Shown one piece after another: positions 42,193-52,800 of a stretch of DNA of 64,000 nt. Every line of letters starts with the position of its first letter. The first letter of the stretch is position 1. The notes under the pieces are model-generated. The model was not told the origin of the DNA, ran no database searches, and saw only the letters and a program-made list of their open reading frames with translations. The position numbers and the translations under genes are program-made. The stretch is from Pseudoneurospora amorphoporcata (taxonomy: Eukaryota > Ascomycota > Sordariomycetes > Sordariales > Sordariaceae): NCBI GenBank assembly GCA_033297205.1, contig MU859083.1:186001-250000 (forward strand), in the 5' to 3' direction.

Positions 42193-44322
42193 CTATGCGT
42201 AATGCGCATACATGATCCCCGTAGCTGGAACCTCCACGCTCTGGGCATGTTCCCAGCCGCCGTTGTGATGATGATGGCCATACCGGGACGAATCGTCCTG
42301 GTGGTACACTTGAGGCTGATGATGATGATAGCTGGCGGCGTGATGATGAGCACTGGCAAAGTTCATGGTATGGACCTCCGGGCTGGGATAGTAACTCGCG
42401 CTGCTGCTGCTGCTGGGGTTGGTCGCCATGAGCGGAGGGCTGCCAAAGCTTGCCTCGGGAGTGATGGGCTCGTTCATAACCACCGACATGGGCTCAGACG
42501 CCTCCCTTTGGGCCTGAGCTTGCTGTTGCTGTTGTTGTTGTTGCTGTTGCTGCTGCTCGAGCGAAGAAGCGAGGATGGCAGGATCCGTGTAGGACTCGTA
42601 ATAGTCGGCGGCGGCGCAGGAAGGAGCAGAGGTAGCAGACATCATATCGGGCAGACCATGTGTCACCACCCCCGGCCTTGCTGAGACGGGAGACATGTAC
42701 GGGTTGTAGTGCTGCTCAGGGGCTGAAGTGACCATATTGACTCCGTAGTGGTGTTGTTGAGGCATGTGGTGGCCATAGTAGTGCATCTGCAACGGAGCAG
42801 CAGCAGTTCCATTGCTGCGAAGCGTGCCGCGATTGCCAACAGGCTTGGAGATCTTGTTGCGGTTGGCAAGAGAGGAGGAAGAACGAGTGGACATGCCGGT
42901 GCTGTAAAGGTCGAACCTGCCGTCCTTCGTGTGGCGGCGGGAGGCGTTGCAGGCTGAGGCCGCCGTAGCCCGTCGCGAAGCGTGGTTGCCCTTACGGTAG
43001 CGTGTGGTAGACTGGACGCCGCCTTTGATGGCCCAGGGCTCGAGGTACCATTCTGTGGATTTCTTGCTATCACTGTTGTTGGCGTCTGTTTGTGAAGCAG
43101 TGCTGTCTTCGTCGGCGGTGGTGCTGCCTTCGGGCTTGCGCTCCCGTTTGGTGAACGCCTGGCGAATGTTAGTTGATGTCATAGTGACACTGTAGAGGTA
43201 AGAAAAACCCACATGGTTCATGGACAGATTGTGACGAATGCTGTTCTGCCACCCTTTCGTGTCACTCTTGCCCTTCTCGGTGTTCTCGCGGAACCACTGG
43301 TAGATGTCCTGCAGCGTCATGGCCTTGTTGGGGGTGCTCATGAACGCCTTGTAGATAAGCTGCGCATAGGGCAACTCGGCTTTGCTGTTGCCGGGAAGGG
43401 TGGTAGTCGGGGTGCTGTCAAGGGTGCCAGTCGAGGGAGAAACTGGGCTCGACACGCCGCTGCTCATGCCACTCATGCTGCTGTCACCGAGAAGGTTGCA
43501 GGAAGGATACTGGCTGCTGACAAGAAAGTCATCGCCGGCCTCGGAGGCGGGGGCGGTGCTCAACATGTCCGAGTCGCAGTCGAGCTTGAAGTTGTTTGGA
43601 ATGGAACTGCACGGAGAAGGGGGGTAGTTGGATTCTTGGGAAAGCGAGGAGATGCTGTTGTGGGTGGGATACTGGTGGTAGAAGGAACCGGTGGAAGGAT
43701 ATGAAGTTGCTGTCGAGGCGTGGTGATTGTTGCTCTGGAACAGGTTCTCTCTCGACAGGGTCTTGGATGGAACCTGTGGGGTGTTCTGCCTGCCACCAGC
43801 GGCGCCGGGGTATGACGGCTGGTCCGCCGGGTAGGAACCCCACGATGAGCCCGAGCCAGAACCTGAGGCGGAAACGGGACGAAAGTGATGGTCTGGTGAA
43901 CTCCAGCTGCGGGGTGATGACTGGCTGGGCATGGACTGTTGTGTAAGTCCCCCGTGCCCACTTGTAGGTGCTGCTGAGGAGAAGCCTGCGGTGTTGTGGA
44001 AGGCATAGTGCTCGAACTCGTCACTCCCGGTTTGCGCCCGGACCGAAGCGTTCCATAGTGATGTCCCGTTCTGAGTCTTTCCTTCAGTCATGCCTCCCAC
44101 AACCGGACTGCTGGTCTGGCTTCTGGTGGCCTGTGGTGACAACATGTATGAATTTGACGAGTCCATTGTGTCTGATGATGTTGTTGGGTGTTCGATTTTA
44201 GTCGTTGTTGATTCCGGTTCCATTACTGATGTGTTGGTTGCTATGTGCGAGCCAAGGATGAAAGAAGAGAAGAATGGCTTTGATGTATGCTGGTGACCCA
44301 AGACAACGAAGGTTGTTGGCAT
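42193..44322 (-). CDS. Forkhead transcription factor, about 691 aa
   Basis: Nuclear winged-helix DNA-binding regulator. The domain lies at about residues 312-385: ELPYAQLIYKAFMS (helix 1), AMTLQDIYQWFRENTE (helix 2), then the recognition helix GWQNSIRHNLSMNH, continued after the intron by AFTKRERKPEG. The 54-bp intron (43212-43159, GTGGGT...CTAAC...CAG) is a multiple of three with no stop, so the frame also reads through it. Intron removal restores the conserved NLSMNHAFTK. The N-terminus is Ser/Thr/Pro-rich. The C-terminal half contains a polyglutamine tract (LEQQQQ and onward, about 590) and a His/Tyr-rich end (HHHAASYHHHQPQ...), both common in transcription activators. The first ATG is 44322; 44223 (MEPESTTTK) is a plausible alternative start. 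The divergent helix 1, LPYAQLIYKAF instead of PPYSYA, marks a fungal subgroup. The targets are unknown. Confidence 0.9.
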   Translation of the reverse strand: MPTTFVVLGHQHTSKPFFSSFILGSHIATNTSVMEPESTTTKIEHPTTSSDTMDSSNSYMLSPQATRSQTSSPVVGGMTEGKTQNGTSLWNASVRAQTGSDEFEHYAFHNTAGFSSAAPTSGHGGLTQQSMPSQSSPRSWSSPDHHFRPVSASGSGSGSSWGSYPADQPSYPGAAGGRQNTPQVPSKTLSRENLFQSNNHHASTATSYPSTGSFYHQYPTHNSISSLSQESNYPPSPCSSIPNNFKLDCDSDMLSTAPASEAGDDFLVSSQYPSCNLLGDSSMSGMSSGVSSPVSPSTGTLDSTPTTTLPGNSKAELPYAQLIYKAFMSTPNKAMTLQDIYQWFRENTEKGKSDTKGWQNSIRHNLSMNHVGFSYLYSVTMTSTNIRQAFTKRERKPEGSTTADEDSTASQTDANNSDSKKSTEWYLEPWAIKGGVQSTTRYRKGNHASRRATAASACNASRRHTKDGRFDLYSTGMSTRSSSSLANRNKISKPVGNRGTLRSNGTAAAPLQMHYYGHHMPQQHHYGVNMVTSAPEQHYNPYMSPVSARPGVVTHGLPDMMSATSAPSCAAADYYESYTDPAILASSLEQQQQQQQQQQQQAQAQREASEPMSVVMNEPITPEASFGSPPLMATNPSSSSSASYYPSPEVHTMNFASAHHHAASYHHHQPQVYHQDDSSRYGHHHHNGGWEHAQSVEVPATGIMYAHYA

Positions 44323-47300
44323 ATGTATGCTTTTCTTGAAGTGTGGGGAGAAATAGATTTGATATTGAAGGTGTGAGGTCCAGATGTCTCAGTTATCAAG
44401 CAAAACGGTTGTGACTGTTGGTCTCGCGGCTGTTGAGTGGCAGTTGAAGAAGTATGTAGGTCCATGTCTGGCTGTCTGCCAGGATGACAGGCACCAGGGA
44501 CCAGGGGGAAAGAAGATCGATACAAGGACATGGAGCTATGCAGAGACGTATAGCAACATCTGGGGGATGTTGTTGAAGCTCCATGCCAGTAAGGGGTGGG
44601 TATCTCAATGCCAAGCAGAGCAGGGGGGGCCCCCAAAGTGCGTACTGTGTGCGGTGGTGTACATCCCAAGGGAGGACACTGCCTTGCCTTGCCTCTCAGT
44701 GAAGTGATGGTTTCTGCCAACACATTTTGTTCACTTTTGTTTGGTGGACCAGACAGCTACCTCCACATCCGGCGGGAGCGGGAGTAGGGAGAGAGTACCG
44801 GGTAGGTTTGCGATACCCTCCATGCCTGGCTTGTATGAGGGTGCGGCCGTTGTGACTCTGCCCTGGGCCTGGCTCTCACTTTCTTGCTGTGTGTGTACAT
44901 GGTGTGGCCATGCGTGCACGGCATGTTTTCTACGGTGGAGCAGGTAGAACAAACGAAAGCGCAGAGTTGAAGAAGAACAAGACGCTGTAGGTACGGTACA
45001 GGTAGTAGCTCTGCGTGGCTTGTTTCTGGGGAATGAAGGTGAAGTACTCAGGTACGCTCACCAACCGGCACGCCTCGTTGACCGTGTTATCGACACCCCT
45101 CCCTTAGGTAGTCTTCTCTCAGGAGATGAGAAGGGCTAGGTGCTCGTCACAACCCTAGACAGCAGCAAGGCCAAAACAGCACCAGGCCCATGACCATGCT
45201 TTTCTTCTTTTGCGAGTGTAGCAGTGTGTGCAACAATTCTCGCATACTGCCTACATAGCGGAGCCGGCAGGGAAGGCAGGGAAGGCGGATAGAAGAAAAA
45301 GAAAAGTGACAGAATTGCACGACCGGGGTAAGTAAACCCCTGCTCCGTATGCCTGGTGCTTTCAGCCAAGATACCTCTACACAGTATAAAAACGCCCCGA
45401 GGTCTTCACCAGCACTGCAAGTGTCAAGCCCACCGTAACTTGACGTTGAAGAAAAGCGGCGCTGGCAACTGAAATGGAGCAAAACTTGGCGGTCAGTGAC
45501 TGACTGAGAAGTGAATGCATGCTTGCCCGTGATGCAGTTTGAAGTGTGGCTTGTTCGAAGGGGAAAGTAGGGGAAGTAGGAAGGGGGGTCCGAAGATTTG
45601 GTCTGCTCATGTTGTTGTTCTTCAAGTTGTTGTTCAGTAAACAAGCAACGATGGTTCACACACACACACACACACACACACACCACACAAGCAACGATGT
45701 CGGTTTGGGGCCGGGGAATGGCAATGACCAGACCTTGAGGACAAAACATGTTCAGCTCCAACAATCCCTCTTGTGACTCCCTCTGACTGGGCCCTGGCTG
45801 GCCAGCTGCTCAAGGTTACCGGCAGAAGCGAAGAAGAGCTATTGTCTGGAAACTCTGGGAGCCGTGGAAGCGGTCAATGACGGCAGCATGTGATGAGTTA
45901 GGACAGCGACAGCAATGGGCAGTAGACTTGGACGTATCAGAGTGAGGCTCATTCTGGGGTAATGGGATGCTTCCAGCCAGCCAGCGGCACTCGTCAGCGA
46001 GTCCTAGGACCGAGCATTGCAGACCACCAGACACAAGGGAGGGCAGATGCCACAAAGACGGACAGACCTAACGGAAAGGTGCAGCCACTCGTCGTGGTGC
46101 TAAGTGGTGGTCTTTTTTGAAACAGCCCAATCAGTGATGTCCACCATTGTCACTCTGTGCTGGCATTGGGCCTTGAGGCGCAAGAATACCGTAACTGAAC
46201 AACACGTCGACTGCGCAAGGTATTGATGAGCGCACTCATCTCTCTCCACGCGGCTTTTCGGGCTTGCACGGCTTGCACGGTGCCATGACCTCGTGATAGT
46301 AATCTCTTGTGGTATGCAGCAGGACATGGACGGGTTTCATTCTAGAAGCATGTGTCGAAGAAAAATGATGAGCGTGAATCGAAACCGACCGGGGCCTGGC
46401 TTCATTTACCAGGCCGACTCCGAAGCAGCCAGCTTCCACACGTCTCTGAACGGTGACCGACGCCTCGCAGGCCAGGCCAGGCCACCTTATCTCCATGCCA
46501 CGAAGGAAGACCGAGAAGAAGAAAAGCCACGCCGGTTATTTCTGCCAGCCTCAAGAAAGCCTCAAACCGTAGCTATCCTGTGGAACGTTGTCTCGATTGG
46601 TGCAGTATGCCTGCCCTGCGTCATCTCCAGATGTCGAGACAACGAAACACTCCACTCCTGAACACCATCTGACACAAGACTGATAGACCAGCAGGCTGAC
46701 TGCAAGATGAGCAGCGGCTGATCGACTGACATGACACTGCTCTGTACTTCTCCGTATCCAGGGTTCCATGGGCTGACACCTGGTCCTGTCTCGCCGGCCA
46801 GATAGACATGCAGAGAGACAGACAGACGGGAAACGGATATCTCGTTCTTTTCTCGCAAAATCCGACAGTCCGAAGAAACATGAATCACCCAGTCGCACAC
46901 CATCGCACCATGGATCTAGTAAAAGTCCCAAAACTTCGGGTCGTCGCATACGGCGTAGAGGAGCCGGTCCAGTCCCGTCTCCATCCATGATCCCTCCATA
47001 CCAGACCAGGACTTGCCCGCTGGCGTGTCGCCCAACTGTCGCGAGACAAGACAATGACACCCCACCCAGAAAGACCAGAGTGCTGCCGGCATCCAGCCCC
47101 GATGCCCCGGTCGACCCGGGGAACGGCATCCTTCCCACCTTCTAGACGAAGCCTTGAAATCGTCTCATCTGTGTTCCCGTGTCCGTTCCCGTCGTCCCCG
47201 GTTGGCGGTGTAGCAGCCTTTCTTTCCACACACACCTTTCGCAGTGCGTTCTTCATAATCAGACAATGCGCCCAGTTCACCCAACGACCAGGAGCAGGGA

Positions 47301-47456
47301 TCGAGCCAGACGGGCCGCAGCAGCTTCCACGGCCCCAAATCGACCTATAGAACGCGGCACCGAAGAAACCAGACAAAAAGACCAGCCGATGGCTTTGCCG
47401 TAGGCCGGACGGACCAGCCTTCCAGAAGGGCCGTGGTAATATCGCCCCTGAACTTT
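44323..47456. other. 3.1-kb intergenic region upstream of the forkhead gene
   Basis: Presumed long promoter of the forkhead gene plus the 3' flank of Cactin. Contains a CA microsatellite at 45658-45682 flanked by a 13-bp direct repeat, and several TAGGTA/GGTACGGTAC words near 44990-45110. Open frames of 195-208 codons on the minus strand (46551-47138, 46885-47511) overlap one another and have no supporting features. Confidence 0.55.
45641..45699. repeat. CA microsatellite bracketed by 13-bp direct repeats
   Basis: ACAAGCAACGATG occurs at 45641-45653 and again, identical, at 45687-45699. The interval is almost entirely CA dinucleotides. Confidence 0.85.
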
Positions 47457-49329
47457 CTACTTTCTGTAGTAGATCTGCACAGATACTGTTAGCCTTGGCC
47501 GGTACGACCACAAGAGAGACGAGACCAGATAGATCACCAACCTTTTTGAACTGAAAGTGGAGTTGAAGGATGCCCTACACACGAAGTAACGAAGTTAGCA
47601 AAAGAACAATAAGGTCAAAAATTACATACGGGTAACCGGCGGCTGTTGGTGGCGCGGCTTTTGCGGCGCAGGAAACGAGCATCCGTGATAACGGGCCAAC
47701 GTAGCCATCCCACCCACGCCGTCACCAACAGCCCACCGGCTATTCTAAACAGCAACGTCACCCACCACAACCACAACCACAACCACAATCACAATCTGGA
47801 CGACTCACCTTGTCGAAGCTGCTTTTGAATCCCCGCTCCTTCTTGGCGCTATAATCCCACTCCCTATCCACAATCCTAAACGCAATATCCTCATACGGCG
47901 GTCCGGCCACGAACCTAATCAAGCAGGTATCCTCCTTGCCCGCGGGCGCAAAGCTCTCTCCCCTGCGTCTGCCTCCCTCCCTGATGATCTTGAACGTGGG
48001 CGCCTTGGTCTTGTCAATCAGGTCCGGGTAGAAGATGTTGAACTTGTAGCCCTGCACGACCTTGGGCGGCGGGTTGTCGTGGTCGTAATGGGTCTGGTTG
48101 TACTTGTTCCATTCGTAGCCCATCAGGACGCGGTTGAAGTAGCGCGGCTTGCGGGGGCGGTACTTGTCAGCCCACACGGGCTTGGGGTTGGAGGCCAGGG
48201 ACTCTTCGGCCGTGAAGATCTCTTCGCCTTCGAGGAAACCGCGGGCGACTTCGCGGTCGTAGAGGGCCTTGGTAGCTTGGGAGAAGTCTTCGTTGCCGGT
48301 AGAGGCGAAGCGAGCGGTGCCGGGGGGCGGGGCGGTGCTGCTGCTGCTGCTGCTGGAAGACACAGCAAGTGTTGTCGATGTTGTTGTCGATATTGTTGAG
48401 GCGGCAGGACGGGGCAATGCTCTGGAAGAACCTGAGGTCGAGGGGAGGGCCGCATCAGGGAGACGGTCGGCTTCTTCCAATGCTTTGGCTCTCTCGGGGT
48501 CCCTGGCCTTGAGAACCTCGACGCGGGCGGCCTTGATGTCCAAGCACAGCTGCTTCAGCTTTGCCTTTGCCTTGTACACCAGCAGGTTCTTGAGTAGGGA
48601 TTCCCAGTAGTCGGTGTCGATGGGCTCGTTTGACTGTAGCTTGGCCCTGATCTGCTTCTCCAACGTCTCCAACTGCTCTAGCGTCTTGGGCGCAAAGATC
48701 TTGTCAACGTCGGCAGCCACCGTGTTGACGGCTCGTCCCTCGGCTCCTTGTGGCTTGAGCTTGTTTCTCTTGTCGTCGCACAGGAGAGCCAGGGCTGACC
48801 AGTACTCCTTGTTGCGGCGGTTTGTCTCGAGCGTGTTGTATGACTTGATGTCCTCGTCCAACTCCTTGAGCTGGGACTCGTTGTTCACCAGGCTGTGGAG
48901 GACTCTCTCGGGAGAGGGCACGGGAATATCGACGTCGTCATCGTGGTCGTCAAAGACATCGCGGTCGGAGTCGATGAAGCGGAGATTGAAGGCCAGGTAG
49001 TCGATGGGCTTTGCGCGCCGTTCTCTGACGCGGATGTCGGCCTTCTTCTTTGCCTGCTTGAGCACGAACTTGTCTTCGTCGGCGACGAACTGCTCTGACT
49101 GCTCGTCCTGGGTCAGGTATTTGCCGCCGGGGCCAGAGCTGCTGCCGACTGGGGTACTATTTGAGCCTGTGAGGGGTTTCGAGGAGGGCTTATATTGGGG
49201 TTTGGAGATTCGGTTGCTGTTGTCGAGTCTGGGGGCGGTGATGTCTCTTCTGTTGTTGTTGTTGCTGTTGTCTCGGTCTCGGTCTTTGCCCAGGCCGGCG
49301 GCGATCATGGCCTGTCTGTCGGGGTTCAT
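47457..49329 (-). CDS. Cactin, spliceosome-associated protein, 523 aa
   Basis: Nuclear protein that associates with catalytic spliceosomes and supports accurate splicing in fission yeast and animals. Exon 1 is 49329-47809 (507 codons). Exons 2 (47574-47542, 33 bp) and 3 (47474-47457, 18 bp) are tiny but certain: they supply GILQLHFQFKK and IYYRK-stop, the invariant end of the family. The mid domain (about 60-300) is helical: RERRAKPIDYLAFNLRF, then KEYWSALALLCDDKRNKL. A Ser/Thr-rich linker with a polyserine run follows at about 310-355. The C-terminal domain contains WADKYRPRKPRYFNRV, YEWNKYNQTHYDHDNPPPKV and CLIRFVAGPPYEDIAFRIVD. The N-terminus has an RDRDNSNNNNRR low-complexity stretch. Start MNPDRQ is the first ATG of the frame. 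Divergent from RTC1, with 562 bp between the starts. Confidence 0.95.
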
Positions 49330-49891
49330 GGTGATCTGCTGTGATTGATACTGGTAGATGTTGTGTAGAATCGATCTCAATGCAAGTCAATGTTGGCGAG
49401 GCTGTGTGCTGTTTCTTGTTGAATGTTCTGGTGATGAACTGCAAGGCTGCCGTGGAGTGGAAGCTTCAGTGGACTGACGCGCTGAATGACGACGGACGAA
49501 ATGCGCTAACGACAGGCACAGACTCACAGTTCCGATGGAAGACGGGATGTTGGCGGTCAAGGTTGGCAGAATTGCCGCAACCAGGGGAGAGCCGGCAGGC
49601 ATTGGATCATTGGGAATACACTGCAGTAGCTTCCATTCCCAGCTTCCCTCTGTCAACCCCACCAAAACATTAAGACTAGGATCACCACCACATCAACTGC
49701 ACATTCAGTCCCCCAACGACATCTCATCATTCCTCCCAATGTCATTACACATTGACGCCCTCCCACGTTCCTCGGCCGCGCCCTGAAGGACCAGGCAGAG
49801 AAGATGCTCTCGGACGGCGTCACGGCCTCGCGCGACACACGAACACGACGACATCACATAACAATAAAAACAAACACCACCGACCGCGGCC
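49330..49891. promoter_or_regulatory. Shared divergent promoter region of Cactin and RTC1
   Basis: The 562 bases between the two start codons hold no gene. The RTC1-proximal 100 bases are rich in ACAC/AACAA words typical of a fungal leader. I cannot identify a TATA box or a named operator. Confidence 0.5.
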
Positions 49892-52800
49892 ATGTATAAC
49901 CAGGGCAATATCATGCGCAAGCTGCTGGGCAAGACCAACAACAACAACAACCCCGATGCTTCTTCGGCCAATAACTCGCACGACAACACGCCGTCGTCCT
50001 CGCTTGCCAACGGCACTTCCCACGGCTCCAACATCACCAGCAACCCCGGCCTGGGCTCCATCAACTATCGCCAACGTCCCATTGCCGCCCAGAACGCCTC
50101 GTACCAGGCCGGTCAGCCGCTCGAGTGTATAGACAGATCCCCCGATGGCCGATCAGCTGTTCTTGCTGGCCGCCATGCTCTACGAACAGTCACCTTTGAC
50201 GGCCTCGACATTCGCGAGGGCATCGATCTTCGCTCGCTGCTCCAGGGAGGAAGCCCAGATCAGCTGGCCATCAGAGATGTCAAATGGGGTCCTTCTGGCG
50301 GCAACCCAACCGTCTTCACGGCATGCGGTAGTGGCAAGATCTTCCAGTACGACCTGGTGCGTGCCAGTGAGGCCTGCGCCACCGGCTCACCACTCGAGTC
50401 TCTCCAGATGCGCGAAGACTCGAGACAGGTCAACACCCTCGACGTCAACCCCCACCGGGCCAGCTACTTGTTGTCTGGCAGCCAAGACGGCATTGTCCGC
50501 TGCTTCGATATCCGCAACCCAATCCCCTCCCGAACCGGCGCCACTTTCCGTCCCGTCCATGCCTACAAGTGCAACGCAGACGGTGTGCGCCAGGTCCGCT
50601 GGTCTCCCAAGGATGGCTTCGTCTTTGCCTGCTCAACCGACCAGGGCACCATCCTCCAATGGGACATGCGTAAGTATCATGCGCCCGTGCTGAGGATCAA
50701 CGCCCACGACAAGTCGTGTACTTCGATCGCCTGGCATCCCGACGGCGAACATGTCGCCAGTGCTGGATGGGATAGCAAGTGTCATATCTGGCATCTGGGC
50801 AAGGTTCCCGACAAGCGACAGAAGCCGAAATGGACCATCTCGACTCCGGCACCCGTGGCTTCTCTTGCGTGGAGACCTGGGCAGTGGTCAGCGACGGCCC
50901 AGGCCAAGAGGGCGTCCCAGATCGCCATATCGTACGGGGAGAGCAGTCGTCAGAAGTTTGGTATCAATGCGGTGCACATATGGGATCTCGCCCGTCCCAC
51001 GATGCCGTATAGGGAGATCCAACTGTTCGACACTTCACCCAACTCGCTCCTCTGGCACGATCAGTATCTTCTCTGGACCGTCGGCCAGGATGGTCTCTTT
51101 ACGCAGTGCGATGTCAACTTTGCGCCCAAGGTGCTAGACCGTCAAGCCGTCTCGACCATGTCCTTCTCGTCCCAGGGAGACGTGCTAATGTTTCTAGACG
51201 AGCGTCCTCCCTCCCATCGTCCGCGGCCACATATGCTTCATGCCGACAGCAGCAGCCACAGCATTGGCGCGCCCTCCTATAGCTCGAGCCCTACCACTCC
51301 CAGATATGGCGTCAGCCGCAGCGATTCCGAAGACGATGTCCTCGGAAGTTTCTTGGGCCCCAAACGGCGGACCGGCCAGCGAAAGCGGCGTCCAAGCGCG
51401 AGGTCCGCTAACCTTAGCACGACACCCCCGACGAGCTCGGAAGAGGTCTTGTCGTTGGAACAGACCATCAAGGTCACGGGAATCTACAAGCCGCAACAAG
51501 CAATGGCCATTGGGCATTTGCCTGCTGCTGCGAAAGCCGATGTCTACGAATACCTTACCGTCAACTACTTGGAGGTCTTGTACCAGGAGCTGCCATACAT
51601 GGAAGGAGGCAGGCCACTACCCGACCGAGTCAAGATTGTTCTCGATCACTACGCCAGAGCCGCCGATAGTGTCAACCAGTACCGACTTGCCCAGTCATGG
51701 CGTGTTCTCGCTTACTGGATCGACCTGGTTCTGCGAAGACGAGGGCAGTACCATTTGGACCGTCGACTAGATGACTACGAGAGGAGGAAGATGGAGCGAA
51801 AGTTACGCGCGCTGGCTCCTCCTTTTCAGATGCCAGTCCAGACCGATGGGGCAGATACACCGCGAAAGGCACCTCCCAGGTCGTTACTGTCAGAAGAGCT
51901 GGAAAGTACCTCGAACCAACCGACGCCACGTGCCCGGCCTGTTGCAGAATCCGAGAAGCTGACGCCAGTTCCCGAGTCTGGCAGCTTTGCCCTCGGCCCT
52001 GCACTCCAATCTCGCGGTCCACAAAAGCGTAACCGTCTCGATTCTGTCCCCTTGTCCGTCGTTTCGTTCAACAGCGAACACACACAAGCCAGCACAGAAG
52101 GATACGATTTCTACGATACCGAAGCCATTCTCGGCCATGCCATCGACGTACCCCGCAAAAGTCTCGAAAGCCATAGAAGGTCCGTCCTACATCATGATTC
52201 CGACGACAGTTTCGGGCATGCCCTCTCCGTCTCCGCCGGTAGTCGCCGCGGCGCCGGAACAACAGGAACAGCCATTGCCAGCTCCGTCGAGTCCAGCGGC
52301 GGCATGCCCATCCGTGGCTCTGCCCTCGCCGAGATCCGCGACCCCCGGGGCAGTGACGGTTCCGAACGAGCGTCCGATATCCAAATGGGCAGCTCCGGCC
52401 GTCCTCGCTTCGTAGTGCCCCCGCAGCTCGACCGCACCGAGACGGAAACGACTGGGTTGACGGCGTTTACTGACGAGCACCACGCCATCACCCAATCCAC
52501 TACCGACGACAGTTTGCCCTCGCAAAACGACAATGACATTCTACATGCCGCACCACCCGTCGTCATCACTGACGAACCCCTTACTCTCCCTGAAGAACCA
52601 GAACCAGAACCTACTCATATAATGGAGGCCGATTACCTACCTTGGCCCTCCGATCCCGCCTATCCTTACCCTCTTCATAACCCCCCTTCCTTCTCCAGTG
52701 CTACACCCCCGCTGAACCCTTACTCTCTAATATCCCGTACCTTGGCCTTCGAAGCCAAGTCTTCGGCCTTGAACGCTTCTGCTATTGTCCTCCTCCTGCA

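Noticed and set aside
46551..47511. Two overlapping minus-strand frames of 195 and 208 codons
   Set aside because: They overlap in different registers, show no protein-like composition or splice support, and lie between Cactin and the forkhead promoter.
50661..50690. Possible intron in RTC1 at GTAAGT (50670)
   Set aside because: The frame continues through it encoding DMRKYHAPVLRINAHD, a normal WD40 strand-to-strand transition; no acceptor improves the alignment.
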